NCBI RefSeq assembly: GCF_028609865.1
Contig: NZ_CP063194.1
Location: 1,054,001-1,118,000, forward strand
Direction of reading: 5' to 3'
DNA: 64,000 bases
From: Corynebacterium jeddahense
GTDB taxonomy: Bacteria > Actinomycetota > Actinomycetes > Mycobacteriales > Mycobacteriaceae
Shown: in pieces, positions 46,509-55,497 of the stretch
Layout: each line of letters opens with the position of its first letter
How positions within the stretch are numbered: position 1 is the stretch's first letter
Notes under the pieces: model-generated
Told to the model about the DNA's origin: nothing
Database searches by the model: none
What the model saw: the letters and a program-made list of their open reading frames with translations, nothing else
Program-made: the position numbers and the translations under genes

Positions 46509-47738
46509 TTATTGGCGTAGTGCGGGTGCGGTGTGGGCGTAGATGACGACCACTGCAATCAAGGCGATACAGACGGCGAAGGGTGCCAGCGGGTTCCACC
46601 CGTAAAGGGCGGTCGAAGCCAGCGGGGCAATCGCGTACGCCAACCCATTATTAGCGTTAATGATGCCAGCCACTGCGCCTTGCTCATCTGCACTCATCTT
46701 CAACGTTGGGCCAGTGTTGTACCCGGGCATCGCCAGTCCCATACCTACCCCCAGCACGATACACCCGACAACCAGTAAAGCGTGCGAGGAGGTAGGCCAA
46801 ATGAGCACAGTTGCAACTAGTGTAATGGTCAGGCCAGTACGTAAAAGCTTCGCTGCTCCCCACCCTGTCTTTGGAGCAATCACCGCTTGGGCAATGATCA
46901 TGGTCACGCCCATGATGGTCAGGTAAATCGCGGAAATACCTGCGGTCGCAGTTGCCGACAGGGCGAAGCGGTCTTGAACAGTGAATCCAAAAATCGTAGC
47001 AACAGAAGAAAACACAAGAAACATCACCAGACCAGTTGCTAGCCAGGGAGCTACACGCGGATCAGTGAAGCGAATCCGTTGAGGCTTTGCAAAAAGTTGC
47101 CCTTGGCTTTGAGGTGCGAAACTCACCAAGAGAACAACCAGACCAATCACCATCACAACGGGCATGACCACCAAGGGCAAGAGCAGGCCACCAGCAGCGG
47201 CTAACACACCTCCAGTAACACCTCCAACAATGGAGGCCATCCCTTGAGCCGCTCCAATCATGCCCAGTGCTTTTACCCGCCCGTTCTCGCTGGCAGCATG
47301 CGTGACCAGGTGGGCTTGCGCGGTCGGGGCGATCGCTGAAATCCCTCCGCCATAGAGCAAACCACGAGTGATCACAACACCAAAAACTAGTCCGACACCG
47401 CCAACTACCTGGTTCATCCCCAGGTAGGAGACAATACCGAAGGCGCTCAAAGCGATGATCGCGATCACAAGCCCGGCAGCGAGTACACGTTTAGCGCCGA
47501 CACGTTGGGAAGCTCGCCCCCAATAAGCACTCAAGCTCGCTAGTACAATCGCTGCCAAAGAGATAGTGGCGCCAATATGCCATTCCCGCAATCCCATCTG
47601 TCGTGACAGTGGCGCGATGATCGGATTGAGAATCATTTGCCCCATAAAGGCGAGAAAAACGATTCCCACTACCAGGTTCGCTTGCGCTCCTGGATCAATA
47701 GAACTCTGTGTCGGCTTATTACTACGAGGGTCAGGCAT
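46509..47738 (-). CDS. Major facilitator superfamily efflux transporter
   Basis: The 409-residue protein has 12 hydrophobic segments and MFS loop signatures (SAYWGRASQRVGAKRVLAAG between helices 2 and 3). It is of drug-exporter size, but the TetA family motifs are not present, so the drug cannot be named. ATG 47738 has GGAG about 8 nt upstream. It ends 1 bp after the phage terminase stop on the opposite strand and has lower GC than its neighbours. The divergent TetR gene and shared operators indicate inducible efflux. Confidence 0.85.
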   Translation of the reverse strand: MPDPRSNKPTQSSIDPGAQANLVVGIVFLAFMGQMILNPIIAPLSRQMGLREWHIGATISLAAIVLASLSAYWGRASQRVGAKRVLAAGLVIAIIALSAFGIVSYLGMNQVVGGVGLVFGVVITRGLLYGGGISAIAPTAQAHLVTHAASENGRVKALGMIGAAQGMASIVGGVTGGVLAAAGGLLLPLVVMPVVMVIGLVVLLVSFAPQSQGQLFAKPQRIRFTDPRVAPWLATGLVMFLVFSSVATIFGFTVQDRFALSATATAGISAIYLTIMGVTMIIAQAVIAPKTGWGAAKLLRTGLTITLVATVLIWPTSSHALLVVGCIVLGVGMGLAMPGYNTGPTLKMSADEQGAVAGIINANNGLAYAIAPLASTALYGWNPLAPFAVCIALIAVVVIYAHTAPALRQ

Positions 47739-47750
47739 CACTACACTCCA

Positions 47751-47801
47751 TTACTAGAACACTGTTTCACTTAGGGATATTGTAGAATGGTGTTCTAGTA
47801 A
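47751..47801. promoter_or_regulatory. Paired TetR-type operators between MFS and tetR genes
   Basis: TTACTAGAACAC (47751-47762) recurs inverted at 47790-47801. Each arm belongs to a 15-bp dyad: TAGAACACTGTTTCA (47755-47769) and TAGAATGGTGTTCTA (47783-47797), 28 bp apart. Minus-strand TACAAT and plus-strand TAGAAT can serve as -10 boxes, so a bound repressor would block both promoters. Confidence 0.7.
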
Positions 47802-47830
47802 GGGTCAAGGAATAAGTTAAGGGTCACCTT

Positions 47831-48508
47831 ATGAACACTGTGCTAACGGGGCGAAGGGCTGGGCTATCACGCGAGCTGATTGTCAAACAAGCTGTACAGT
47901 TAAGCGCGATCAGTGGCGTTGAGGGATGGTCAGTACGGGACATTGCCCGTGAACTGGGCGTGGTTCCCTCAGTGATTTATCATTATTTTCCAAACAAGGA
48001 AGCCATTTGTGATGCTGTTGTAGACCGGGTATGTGTCGGGATTGAAGTTCCCGACCCGGACCTTGAATGGAAAGCCTGGTTTCGAGCTATGGCTCACAAT
48101 CTACGCCCCGCATTGTTAGCATATCCAGGGATTACCGACAGGTTCGCGCGGGGCAAGTTCACTGAACAGTTTTTGCCGATGATCGATGGAGCCTGGGCCA
48201 AACTACAAGAAGCTGGGTTTGGTGACAATTCGCCTGTGGCCTACACAATTATCGCGAACTCGATCATCCACACGATCGGAGCGAGAAACCTGCGCGCATC
48301 CAATCAAATCCAACCTCACCACAACCTGCACGAAATGCTTGTCAGGCTTGAGCCTATGATGGCTCAATCTGTTGGACTGACCAGTATTGTCAACTCTTAC
48401 CTGGAGCCTCTCTCACACCTTGATGAAGAAGAAGCGATGTCCGAGGAATACTACGACCTCGTCATCGATGTGATCCTAGACGGCATCGAACACACCCTGC
48501 TGCCTTAA
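47831..48508 (+). CDS. TetR-family transcriptional repressor
   Basis: The 225-residue protein has an N-terminal HTH (SVRDIARELGVVPSVIYHYF, PNKEAICDAVVDRVC) and a helical ligand domain like TetR C-terminal class 1. It is divergent from the MFS gene with paired dyads between them, the standard layout for a repressor that is released by the exported compound. Composition is low-GC like the transporter; they form one cassette. Confidence 0.9.
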   Translation: MNTVLTGRRAGLSRELIVKQAVQLSAISGVEGWSVRDIARELGVVPSVIYHYFPNKEAICDAVVDRVCVGIEVPDPDLEWKAWFRAMAHNLRPALLAYPGITDRFARGKFTEQFLPMIDGAWAKLQEAGFGDNSPVAYTIIANSIIHTIGARNLRASNQIQPHHNLHEMLVRLEPMMAQSVGLTSIVNSYLEPLSHLDEEEAMSEEYYDLVIDVILDGIEHTLLP

Positions 48509-48536
48509 CTCTGACCCACTTCTCAATCATCGTCTT

Positions 48537-48570
48537 AGTGAGCGCCCGCACAGCTGGCGCTCACTTTTTT
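48537..48570 (+). terminator. Rho-independent terminator after tetR
   Basis: AGTGAGCGCC (48537-48546) pairs with GGCGCTCACT (48556-48565), followed by TTTTT. Confidence 0.9.
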
Positions 48571-48780
48571 ATTCCCACCCCATATCAATTTATGAAAGCG
48601 AGTTGTATATGTCGTTGAAAACCGCTGAAAGCGTGTGTTAAGACCTTGTATTTGGTAGCACCGTGGTGACTTTCCGGTAGCGGTTTGGTGAGTTTCCGGT
48701 AGCGGGTTGGTCGGTGTTGCATGACGCTTTCTGGTGGCCGCATCAAAAGGGTGCGGTCGATTACCGGAAGGAGTCCGCCG

Positions 48781-50424
48781 ATGACGGATTACAAAGCGGT
48801 GATGAAGCTGTTGATTCAACAGCGTTCATACCGTGAGATTGAGAACCAACTCGGGTGTTCCCACCGGGCGATTTCCCGGGCGAACACCGTACTTCGCTCT
48901 CATGGGTTTACAACGGTTGAGCAGGTTGAAGGCTTGACCATCGACGAACTCGATGCCATGTTCGTCGACGGCCGCAGCAGCGGCCAGGGTGATTTCGTCC
49001 CGATTGATTTTGAGGCCGTGGTCAAAGCCCGCACCGGCCGCAACAAGGTGACATTGCAGGTGTTGTGGGGTCGCTACACCGCCACACCTGCCGGGGCGGG
49101 GCGGAGGTATTACAGCTACGAGCGCTTCCGCCAGTTAGTGGCCCAGCATGTTGATACCAGGGGCGTGACCGCCAGAATCACCCATGCTCCCGGCCATACC
49201 ATGCAGGTGGACTGGGCGGGAACGAAAATGCGCCTGTTCGACCCCCTTGGCGGGCAAGGTGTCAAGCTCAGCGTGTTCGTGGCGTCGCTGCCGTATTCGG
49301 GGATGCTGTTTGCCGTGGCGTGCCCGAACGAACGCCAAGATGCGTGGCTGGATGCGCATAGGCAAGCGTTCGAGTACTTCGGTGGGATCGCCGAGGTTAT
49401 CGTGCCTGATAACGCCTCCACTGCATCGAACGCGATCAGTGCAGCTGACCGCAACCGGCAGGTCAATTCCACCTACGAGGAGTTTCTGGAGCACTACAAC
49501 ACCGCCGCCCTGCCGACAAGGGCGAAGCGGCCCAAGGACAAGGCAAGTGTGGAAGCTGGGGTGAAAATCATCACCCAGAAAGTCATCCACGCCCTGGCGG
49601 ACCACCAATGCGTCGATTGCGACGAGCTCAACGCCCGCATCCGCGAACTGGTCGACGAGATCAACACCGCCACTCCGTTTCGAGGCCAACAGCACAGTCG
49701 ACGCGAAGTGTTTGATACCTATGAACGCGAGTTCCTCGGTGCGCTACCGGACACGCCCTGGCAGCGCACCGAGTGGAAACGCGCCAAAGTCGCCCCAGAT
49801 TTGCACATCACAGTCAATGGGGCCCATTACTCGGTACCCAAGCAGGTCGCCGGGCGGATCGTGGATGTGCGCATCACCGGGGACACACTATGTGTGTTCG
49901 ATTCCGGTGAGCGCGTCGCCTGCCACCAGGTCGCGCAGGCGCGTGGGGTATATGTCACCGATAATGACCACATCCCCACCGACATAGGTCAAACGCGCGG
50001 GTTGTGGACGAGAGAGTACTTCCTGCGCGAAGCCGCGAAGATTGGCCCCGCCACCGCCCATGTCATCGACGAACTCATCGCGTCGAAACCGATCCCAGCC
50101 CAGGCGTACCAGTCGTGCCGCAACGTGCTCAACATGGGCAAACACGCCAACAAGATCATCCTCGAGAAAGCCTGCCAACGCCTCGTCGACACCACCGGTG
50201 CACGCAGGGCGGTGACATATACCGCGGTGAAAACCATGATGGCCATCGTGCACAAAGAAGCCGCCACACGACCCACTGGGCCTGTGCCACCCGCAGCTAC
50301 GTTCACCCCGCCACAAGCGGACACAGATACACCCCAACCATCCGCGCGCGATACCGCAGGCGCCTTCCTAGGCGGCGCGGCCCAGTTCAGCCTCGACAAC
50401 CTCACCAAGAAAGGCCCCCACTAA
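48781..50424 (+). CDS. istA: IS21-family transposase IstA
   Basis: The 547-residue protein starts MTDYKAVMKLLIQQRSYREI; GAAGGAG precedes ATG 48781. HTH at the N-terminus, DDE residues in MQVDWAGTKM, VIVPDNASTAS and KASVEAGVK, and a C-terminal IstA domain (HYSVPKQVAGRIVDVRITGD). Full length, probably active. Confidence 0.92.
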   Translation: MTDYKAVMKLLIQQRSYREIENQLGCSHRAISRANTVLRSHGFTTVEQVEGLTIDELDAMFVDGRSSGQGDFVPIDFEAVVKARTGRNKVTLQVLWGRYTATPAGAGRRYYSYERFRQLVAQHVDTRGVTARITHAPGHTMQVDWAGTKMRLFDPLGGQGVKLSVFVASLPYSGMLFAVACPNERQDAWLDAHRQAFEYFGGIAEVIVPDNASTASNAISAADRNRQVNSTYEEFLEHYNTAALPTRAKRPKDKASVEAGVKIITQKVIHALADHQCVDCDELNARIRELVDEINTATPFRGQQHSRREVFDTYEREFLGALPDTPWQRTEWKRAKVAPDLHITVNGAHYSVPKQVAGRIVDVRITGDTLCVFDSGERVACHQVAQARGVYVTDNDHIPTDIGQTRGLWTREYFLREAAKIGPATAHVIDELIASKPIPAQAYQSCRNVLNMGKHANKIILEKACQRLVDTTGARRAVTYTAVKTMMAIVHKEAATRPTGPVPPAATFTPPQADTDTPQPSARDTAGAFLGGAAQFSLDNLTKKGPH

Positions 50425-50426
50425 CC

Positions 50427-51209
50427 ATGCCCACCCAAACGACCCCACAGCCAGCTTCAGCAAACGCGCGTTTCCTTGACGAGTCGATCCTGCCGGTGTT
50501 CACCGACTTGAGGATGACCGCGTTCGGGCAAACCGTTATCGACATCGCCCACAACCCCGATTTCGACGACTGGAGCTTCTCCGACAAAATCCTCTACGCC
50601 ATCGACAAACAGGTCGCGGCCAAACGCGAAAGGCGGGTTGCCAAACTACTCAAAGCATCCCGATCGCCAAATCCCGATGCTTGCGTCGAAGACATCACCT
50701 ACGCGCCCGGCCGCACCATCAACAAAGAGCAAATCAGCAGACTCGCTCACTGCCAATGGTGCCAAAACACCCAAAACATTGTCATCCTGGGCAAATCCTC
50801 AGTCGGCAAAACCTACCTCGCACTTGCATTGCTCACCGCGGCGTGCCGCAAGGACTACTCCGCAACGTTTTTCCGCACCGACACCCTAGCCAACCACCTC
50901 GCCGTGCTCACGCCAGCTGATCCAGAGCGGATGACGTTTCTCACCGAGTTGCACAACACCGACGTGTTAGTCCTCGATGACTTCCTGACTACACCCATCG
51001 ACACACTCACCGCGCACCAGCTGCTCAACATCCTCGCTGAGCGTGAAGGCCGCGGAGCGACCATCGTGACATCGCAGTTCACCCCGGACGAGTGGTACAA
51101 ATCCATCCCGGATGCCGTAATTGCCGAATCCATCCTCAACCGCCTCGTCGCCGGCGCCGAAATCATCACCATCGAAGGAGAAAACATGCGACTGACCCCC
51201 AACCAATAG
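50427..51209 (+). CDS. istB: IS21-family ATP-binding protein IstB
   Basis: The 260-residue protein begins MPTQTTPQPASANARFLDES. Walker A is LGKSSVGKTYLALAL, Walker B VLVLDDFLTTP, followed by TIVTSQFTPDEWY. Begins 3 bp after istA. The long frame open from 50,004 is in a shadow of istA; the real start is ATG 50427. Confidence 0.92.
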   Translation: MPTQTTPQPASANARFLDESILPVFTDLRMTAFGQTVIDIAHNPDFDDWSFSDKILYAIDKQVAAKRERRVAKLLKASRSPNPDACVEDITYAPGRTINKEQISRLAHCQWCQNTQNIVILGKSSVGKTYLALALLTAACRKDYSATFFRTDTLANHLAVLTPADPERMTFLTELHNTDVLVLDDFLTTPIDTLTAHQLLNILAEREGRGATIVTSQFTPDEWYKSIPDAVIAESILNRLVAGAEIITIEGENMRLTPNQ

Positions 51210-51379
51210 AGCAACATCCCGCGTGGGGGCACTGCTACCACAAACCCACGCGGGCGCTACCAGAAAGCCACCACACCGCTACCATCTACGTGGTCTAAAC
51301 AAACAACCACAGGGGTACGAGGTTCGGTTGAGGCTAGGACGTCTCTGACAGGTTCAGTGCTCGCTGTATAGTTCAGTTC

Positions 51380-51739
51380 ATGCTGACTATTGCTTCGCGT
51401 CTCGACGTGATGAACCGCCTGGGTCGTGCACTGGCCGATCCCACTCGATCGCGGATCATCTTGACCCTGCTCGACCATCCCGCTTACCCGACGGAACTGG
51501 CTCGAGCTTTGGACCTGACACGCTCGAATGTGTCCAACCACCTGGCATGCCTGCGCGATTGCGGGATCGTCGTCTCCGAGCCCGAGGGTCGTCGGACACG
51601 ATACGAGATTGCCGATCCGCACCTGGCGCAGGCGCTGACGACACTGGTCGATGCCATCCTCGCAGTAGACGAAGACGCCCCGTGCATCGATCCCGCTTGC
51701 TCGCTTCCCGGATGCGACGTAGCTGGGGAGGGCGCATGA
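51380..51739 (+). CDS. cmtR: ArsR/SmtB-family Cd(II)/Pb(II)-sensing repressor (CmtR type), copy 2
   Basis: The 119-residue duplicate of the gene at 18,327 keeps the sensing cysteines C57, C61 and C102. It differs at T38 (A in copy 1), D45 (G in copy 1) and I93 (T in copy 1). Residue 45 lies at the entrance of the DNA-recognition helix (LARALDLTRSNVSNHL), so operator affinity could differ. The -10 TATAGT is the same, with CTGACA as -35 from different flanking DNA; probably leaderless. Overlaps cadD by 4 bp. Confidence 0.92.
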   Translation: MLTIASRLDVMNRLGRALADPTRSRIILTLLDHPAYPTELARALDLTRSNVSNHLACLRDCGIVVSEPEGRRTRYEIADPHLAQALTTLVDAILAVDEDAPCIDPACSLPGCDVAGEGA

Positions 51740-52338
51740 TCCTCACCACGGTCTTGCAGGCGATAGGCCTGTTCGCAGCTACCAACATCGACGACATCAT
51801 CGTGCTCTCCCTCTTCTTCGCGCGAGGGGCAGGCCAGAGCGGCACCACCGCCCGTATTTTGGCCGGCCAGTACCTCGGATTTGCCGGCATCCTCGTCGCC
51901 GCGATCCTTGTGGCCGTCGGCGCCGGAGCATTTCTGCCCCCGGCAGCTATTCCATACTTTGGTCTCATCCCTCTGGGCATCGGCCTCTGGGCCGCATGGG
52001 AGGCCTGGCGCGGAGACGATGACGACGATGACGACGAGGCCAAGGTTTCCGGCAAGAAGGTCGGCGTAGGGACAGTCGCAGGCGTCACTTTTGCCAATGG
52101 CGGCGACAACATCGGCGTCTACACCCCTGTATTCCTCAGCGTGGAACCTCTCGCAGTAGTCGCCTACTGCGTTATCTTCCTCGCGCTCGTGGCGGTCTTG
52201 GTGGCCCTGGCAAAGTTCGTCGCCACCCGCCCCCCGATCGCGGAAGTGCTCGAACGCTGGGAGGACATCCTCTTTCCCGTCGTTCTCATCGGCCTCGGCA
52301 TCGTGATCCTCGTCAGCGGCGGAGCCTTCGGGCTTTGA
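51736..52338 (+). CDS. cadD: CadD-family cadmium resistance transporter, copy 2
   Basis: The 200-residue membrane protein is identical to copy 1 except Ala at residue 60 (Thr in copy 1), in the second hydrophobic region. Same ATGA coupling to cmtR. Two functional-looking copies imply raised gene dosage for cadmium export. Confidence 0.92.
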   Translation: MILTTVLQAIGLFAATNIDDIIVLSLFFARGAGQSGTTARILAGQYLGFAGILVAAILVAVGAGAFLPPAAIPYFGLIPLGIGLWAAWEAWRGDDDDDDDEAKVSGKKVGVGTVAGVTFANGGDNIGVYTPVFLSVEPLAVVAYCVIFLALVAVLVALAKFVATRPPIAEVLERWEDILFPVVLIGLGIVILVSGGAFGL

Positions 52339-52621
52339 CGCAGCGGCAGTGTTCCAAACGGCCCCGACCGGGCGTACCCCTCTCGGTTCAGACCCCAACA
52401 GCTACCCGCAGCCAGTCCTGTGTGATCGCAGCAATAAGACCGCCATGGAGCGCTGCAAAAACCGCGCCACCAGTTGAACGAAGCCACAGCCTCCGAGTGC
52501 ACGCGCCACTACTGGTTCGCCACGGGATTAGTAGAGAGCGGGAATTTGGAAAAGGAACCCTACATACTCCCTCGAAGTACACCCCTGAGTTCAGTAGCGC
52601 GCCATCGAACTTGTGCTGCAC

Positions 52622-52762
52622 GGGCAAGCTGACCCTCACACGTCTCGCGATGCGGAATTCTGCATCGCCGGCGAGCTCGGAATGAGTACGGAAACTCTTC
52701 CCCGCTGGGTCCGCGCTCCTAAACAATGCGGCGCGACAACCCGAGCAGGAACGGCGCTTTAG
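52622..52762 (+). pseudogene. IS3-family OrfA relic inside repeat copy 2
   Basis: Same remnant as in copy 1 (IAGELGMSTETLPRWVRA, then stop). No other recognisable gene lies between cadD and the tRNA. Confidence 0.5.
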
Positions 52763-52767
52763 AAGAG

Positions 52768-52806
52768 AAAAATGACCCCTCCGAACGAACGGAGCGGGTC
52801 ATTTTT
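52768..52806 (+). terminator. Rho-independent terminator, repeat copy 2
   Basis: Same AAAATGACCC ... GGGTCATTTT hairpin as copy 1, here 80 bp from the convergent tRNA-Arg gene. Confidence 0.75.
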
Positions 52807-52888
52807 GTGTTCGCGGCCGTTTTCCTTCGGCCGGCGCGGGGTTTCGTGAAAAGATTGGAACAGTTTCGTGAAACCCCCCCAAAAAAAA

Positions 52889-52965
52889 TGGTGTCCCCGA
52901 CAGGATTCGAACCTGCGACCTTCGGTACCGGAAACCGATGCTCTAATCCACTGAGCTACGAAGAC
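52889..52965 (-). tRNA. tRNA-Arg (anticodon CCG)
   Basis: The 77-nt gene folds as a full cloverleaf on the minus strand: acceptor GTCTTCG with CGGGGAC, anticodon arm TCGGT-TTCCGGT-ACCGA giving anticodon CCG (codon CGG), T-arm GTTCGAATC, and an encoded CCA end. It marks the return of core DNA on the right side of the island. Confidence 0.95.
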
Positions 52966-53257
52966 AATGGATCTAAGGGTAGCACCCGGTATACCCACCG
53001 AAGAAATTGCTTGGGGGCGCGCGAGGGGTGTTCGGTGAGGGGTTTGGCGTGGGGGTCCGGAGGGCGTCGATACGCAACTGCGAGGGGGAGGAAATGGGGA
53101 ACCAACATTCGGCGGACTCCCAGGCTCACCCCATGGATTCTCAACGACGGTGCCCCATAATCATTGGTGCACGCCGCGGGAACGGCGTGACACGGGAAAC
53201 AATGACAGCGAAACGGCCGGCCCCGCAAGGGACCGGCCGTTTCGTGTTGTCAGGCGG
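52966..53257. other. Intergenic DNA between tRNA-Arg and lutC
   Basis: No convincing gene on either strand. It should contain the tRNA promoter on the minus strand and ends with the lutC terminator. Confidence 0.5.
53209..53244 (-). terminator. Terminator of the lut operon
   Basis: CGAAACGGCCGG (53209-53220) pairs with CCGGCCGTTTCG (53233-53244), located 14 bp past the lutC stop. Confidence 0.8.
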
Positions 53258-53947
53258 TTACTTCACAACCATGACGATGAGGTCGCGCGGGCCGTGCACG
53301 CCCTCGACGCGCACGAGCTCGATGTCGGACGTCGCGGACGGGCCGGAGATCATCGTCGCCGGGCGCTCCGGGTTGACGCGGGCGATCATCTCGGGCACGC
53401 CGTAGACCACGGTGTCCGGGCGCACGATGCAGATGTGGCGGTCCGGCACCAGGGACAGCGCGCGGCGGCCACACACGTCGCCGGACTCGAGCACAATGGT
53501 GCCGGTCTGGGCGGAGGAGACGTGGGAGTCGGTGACCACCGCGTCGGCCTCGCCGAGCGAGCGCGGGTCGGTGTCGTTCGAATCCGGGCGCACCGTGCCG
53601 CCGAAGCCGGCGAAGAGGGACTCGTCGAGGCCCGGGGCGTAGACCACGTTGGAGCAGTTGCGGTCGTTGAGCACGCGGACGATGTCCTCGCCGAGGGTCG
53701 CCTCCGTGGTCTCCACCACGTCGGCCTTGTAGTCGATGAGGCGGTCCACGAGCAGCTCGTGGAGCTCCTCGCCGGACAGGTCGGAGGTGGTGCGGTACTC
53801 GCGCACGATCTCCACGTGCTCGGGCACCTCGGAGAGCTGCTGCGCGTCGCGGATGCGCTTGAGAATCTCGCGCTTCGCGTCCTCGTTGCGGGTGTCGCGG
53901 GCGGGGGAGCCAGCGTTGCCGGCGGTGCCGGTTACTCGGGTGGTCAC
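53258..53947 (-). CDS. lutC: Lactate utilization protein C (LUD domain)
   Basis: The 229-residue protein belongs to the LutC/YkgG family, the third component of the LutABC complex that oxidises L-lactate to pyruvate. The LUD-domain signature is visible ([40 protein letters not shown], then HICIV). Its start overlaps the lutB stop by 4 bp; last gene of the operon. Confidence 0.92.
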   Translation of the reverse strand: MTTRVTGTAGNAGSPARDTRNEDAKREILKRIRDAQQLSEVPEHVEIVREYRTTSDLSGEELHELLVDRLIDYKADVVETTEATLGEDIVRVLNDRNCSNVVYAPGLDESLFAGFGGTVRPDSNDTDPRSLGEADAVVTDSHVSSAQTGTIVLESGDVCGRRALSLVPDRHICIVRPDTVVYGVPEMIARVNPERPATMISGPSATSDIELVRVEGVHGPRDLIVMVVK

Positions 53948-55497
53948 TTCTTTTCCTCCTCGAAACGCTTGGTGTTCACGTCCTGGCCCTGCGGGACGCC
54001 TTCGACGCGGGCCTCGGCGAGCAGGCGCTCGGCCTCCTCAGAGCCCCACCACTGGCGGAAGGACTTCTTCGGCGGCACCGCGACGTCGCGGTACTCGGTC
54101 CAGCCGGAAATCGGCGGCGGCATGGTCTCGATCTTGCCGTTGAACCCGCCGAGGACGCGACCGAGGGCGACCATGCGCACCAGCTTGTCCCAGGCGCCGC
54201 TGTGGCCCCACACCTGGGCGAGGGAGGCGAAGGCTGCCTTCTCCACGTGGTTCGGCTCGTTCTTCGCCTTCTGGTAGCGCAGCTCCAGCAGGATGTCCGT
54301 GATCGGGATCTTCACCGGGCAGACCTCGTTGCAGCGGCCGCACAGCGAAGACGCGTACGGCAGGGAGCCGTTCGGGTCCTCGGAGGAGTCGATGCCGGTG
54401 AGCTGCGGGGTGAGGATCGCGCCGATCGGGCCCGGGTACGTCGAGCCGTAGGAGTGGCCGCCGGCGCGCTCGTAGACCGGGCAGACGTTGAGGCACGCGG
54501 AGCAGCGGATGCACTTGAGCGCCTCGCGGCCGATCTCGTTGGACATCGCGGCGGTGCGGCCGTTGTCCAGCAGGACGATGTGGAAGTTCTGCGGGCCGTC
54601 GCCCTCGGTCACGCCGGACCAGAGCGAGGTGTAGGGGTTCATGCGCTCGCCGGTGGAGGAGCGCGGCAGCAGCTGCAGGAATACGCCGAGGTCGTCAAAG
54701 GAGGGCAGGAGCTTCTCGATGCCCATGACGGTGATCAGCGTCTCCGGCAGGGTGAGGCACATGCGGCCGTTGCCCTCGGACTCGACGATGGAGACGGTGC
54801 CGGTATCGGCGCAGCCGAAGTTGCAGCCGGAGATGGCCACCTTGGCCTCCAGGAACTGCTGGCGCAGGAACTCGCGGGATGCCTCGGCGAGCTCAGCCGG
54901 GTTCGGCTGGAGCGACTCGTCGGTGTTCGGCATCTTGGCCACGAAGATGTCGCGGATCTCGGCGCGGTTGCGGTGGATCGCCGGCACGAGGATGTGGGAG
55001 GGGAAGTCCTCGCCGAGCTGGACGATGAGCTCGGCCAGGTCCGTCTCCTGGGCGAAGATGCCGGCCTTTTCCAGCTCCTCGTTCAGGGCGATCTCTTGGG
55101 TGGCCATCGACTTGATCTTGACCACCTTTTTCTCGCCGGTGGCCTTGATCAGGTCCTGGATGATCTCGTTGGCTTCCTTGGAATCGCGCGCCCAGTGCAC
55201 GTGGCCGCCGCGGGCGGTGACGTTCTGCTCGAACTGCTCGAGCAGCTCGGGCATGTTCGCCGCGACGGAGCGCTTGATGGTGGAGCCGGCCTCGCGCAGC
55301 TGCTGCCAGTCGTCCAGCTCGTCGACGACGTTCTGGCGCTTCACGCGAATCGTCGTGGTGGCGTACTGGTAGTTGCGACGCTTGGTCACATTGTTCAGCT
55401 CGTGGTGCGCGGCCTTCTGGAACTTCTCCTTGCCGCGCAGGTGGGACGGGCCGTTGGCGTACGGCGGCATCGTGGGGTGACCGAGTGCGACCTTCAC
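53944..55497 (-). CDS. lutB: Lactate utilization iron-sulfur protein B
   Basis: The 517-residue protein has an N-terminal LUD region (about 60-300: [40 protein letters not shown]) and two [4Fe-4S] ferredoxin motifs: [12 protein letters not shown] and CGRCNEVCP. It passes electrons from lactate oxidation in the LutABC complex. Overlaps both neighbours by 4 bp, so all three are translationally coupled. Confidence 0.95.
   Translation of the reverse strand: MKVALGHPTMPPYANGPSHLRGKEKFQKAAHHELNNVTKRRNYQYATTTIRVKRQNVVDELDDWQQLREAGSTIKRSVAANMPELLEQFEQNVTARGGHVHWARDSKEANEIIQDLIKATGEKKVVKIKSMATQEIALNEELEKAGIFAQETDLAELIVQLGEDFPSHILVPAIHRNRAEIRDIFVAKMPNTDESLQPNPAELAEASREFLRQQFLEAKVAISGCNFGCADTGTVSIVESEGNGRMCLTLPETLITVMGIEKLLPSFDDLGVFLQLLPRSSTGERMNPYTSLWSGVTEGDGPQNFHIVLLDNGRTAAMSNEIGREALKCIRCSACLNVCPVYERAGGHSYGSTYPGPIGAILTPQLTGIDSSEDPNGSLPYASSLCGRCNEVCPVKIPITDILLELRYQKAKNEPNHVEKAAFASLAQVWGHSGAWDKLVRMVALGRVLGGFNGKIETMPPPISGWTEYRDVAVPPKKSFRQWWGSEEAERLLAEARVEGVPQGQDVNTKRFEEEKK

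Larger units (their letters stand above)
48653..51284 (+). mobile_element. IS21-family element, second type
   Basis: About 2.63 kb. The ends share TGGTAGCACCGTGGTGACTT (left) and TGGTAGCGGTGTGGTGGCTT (right, inverted). Internal CCGGTAGCGG-type repeats follow the left end, as usual for IstA binding sites. Carries intact istA and istB that are only distantly related to the pair at 24-26 kb. The exact tips and target duplication were not resolved. Confidence 0.85.
51350..52884 (+). repeat. 1,535-bp direct repeat, copy 2 (cadmium-resistance block)
   Basis: Second copy of the block at 18,297-19,831. Its right end runs into an eight-A tract directly before the 3' end of tRNA-Arg. The left flank is 65 bp of unique DNA after the second IS21-type element. 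Contains cmtR, cadD, the IS3 orfA relic (52,622-52,762) and the terminator (52,768-52,806). Confidence 0.95.

Noticed and set aside
46509..47738. MFS gene as a known tetracycline exporter
   Set aside because: Size and divergent TetR gene fit, but the characteristic TetA sequence motifs were not recognised, so no drug or symbol is assigned.
52956..53228. Small ORFs on both strands between tRNA-Arg and lutC
   Set aside because: They overlap hairpins, lack ribosome sites and have no family patterns.
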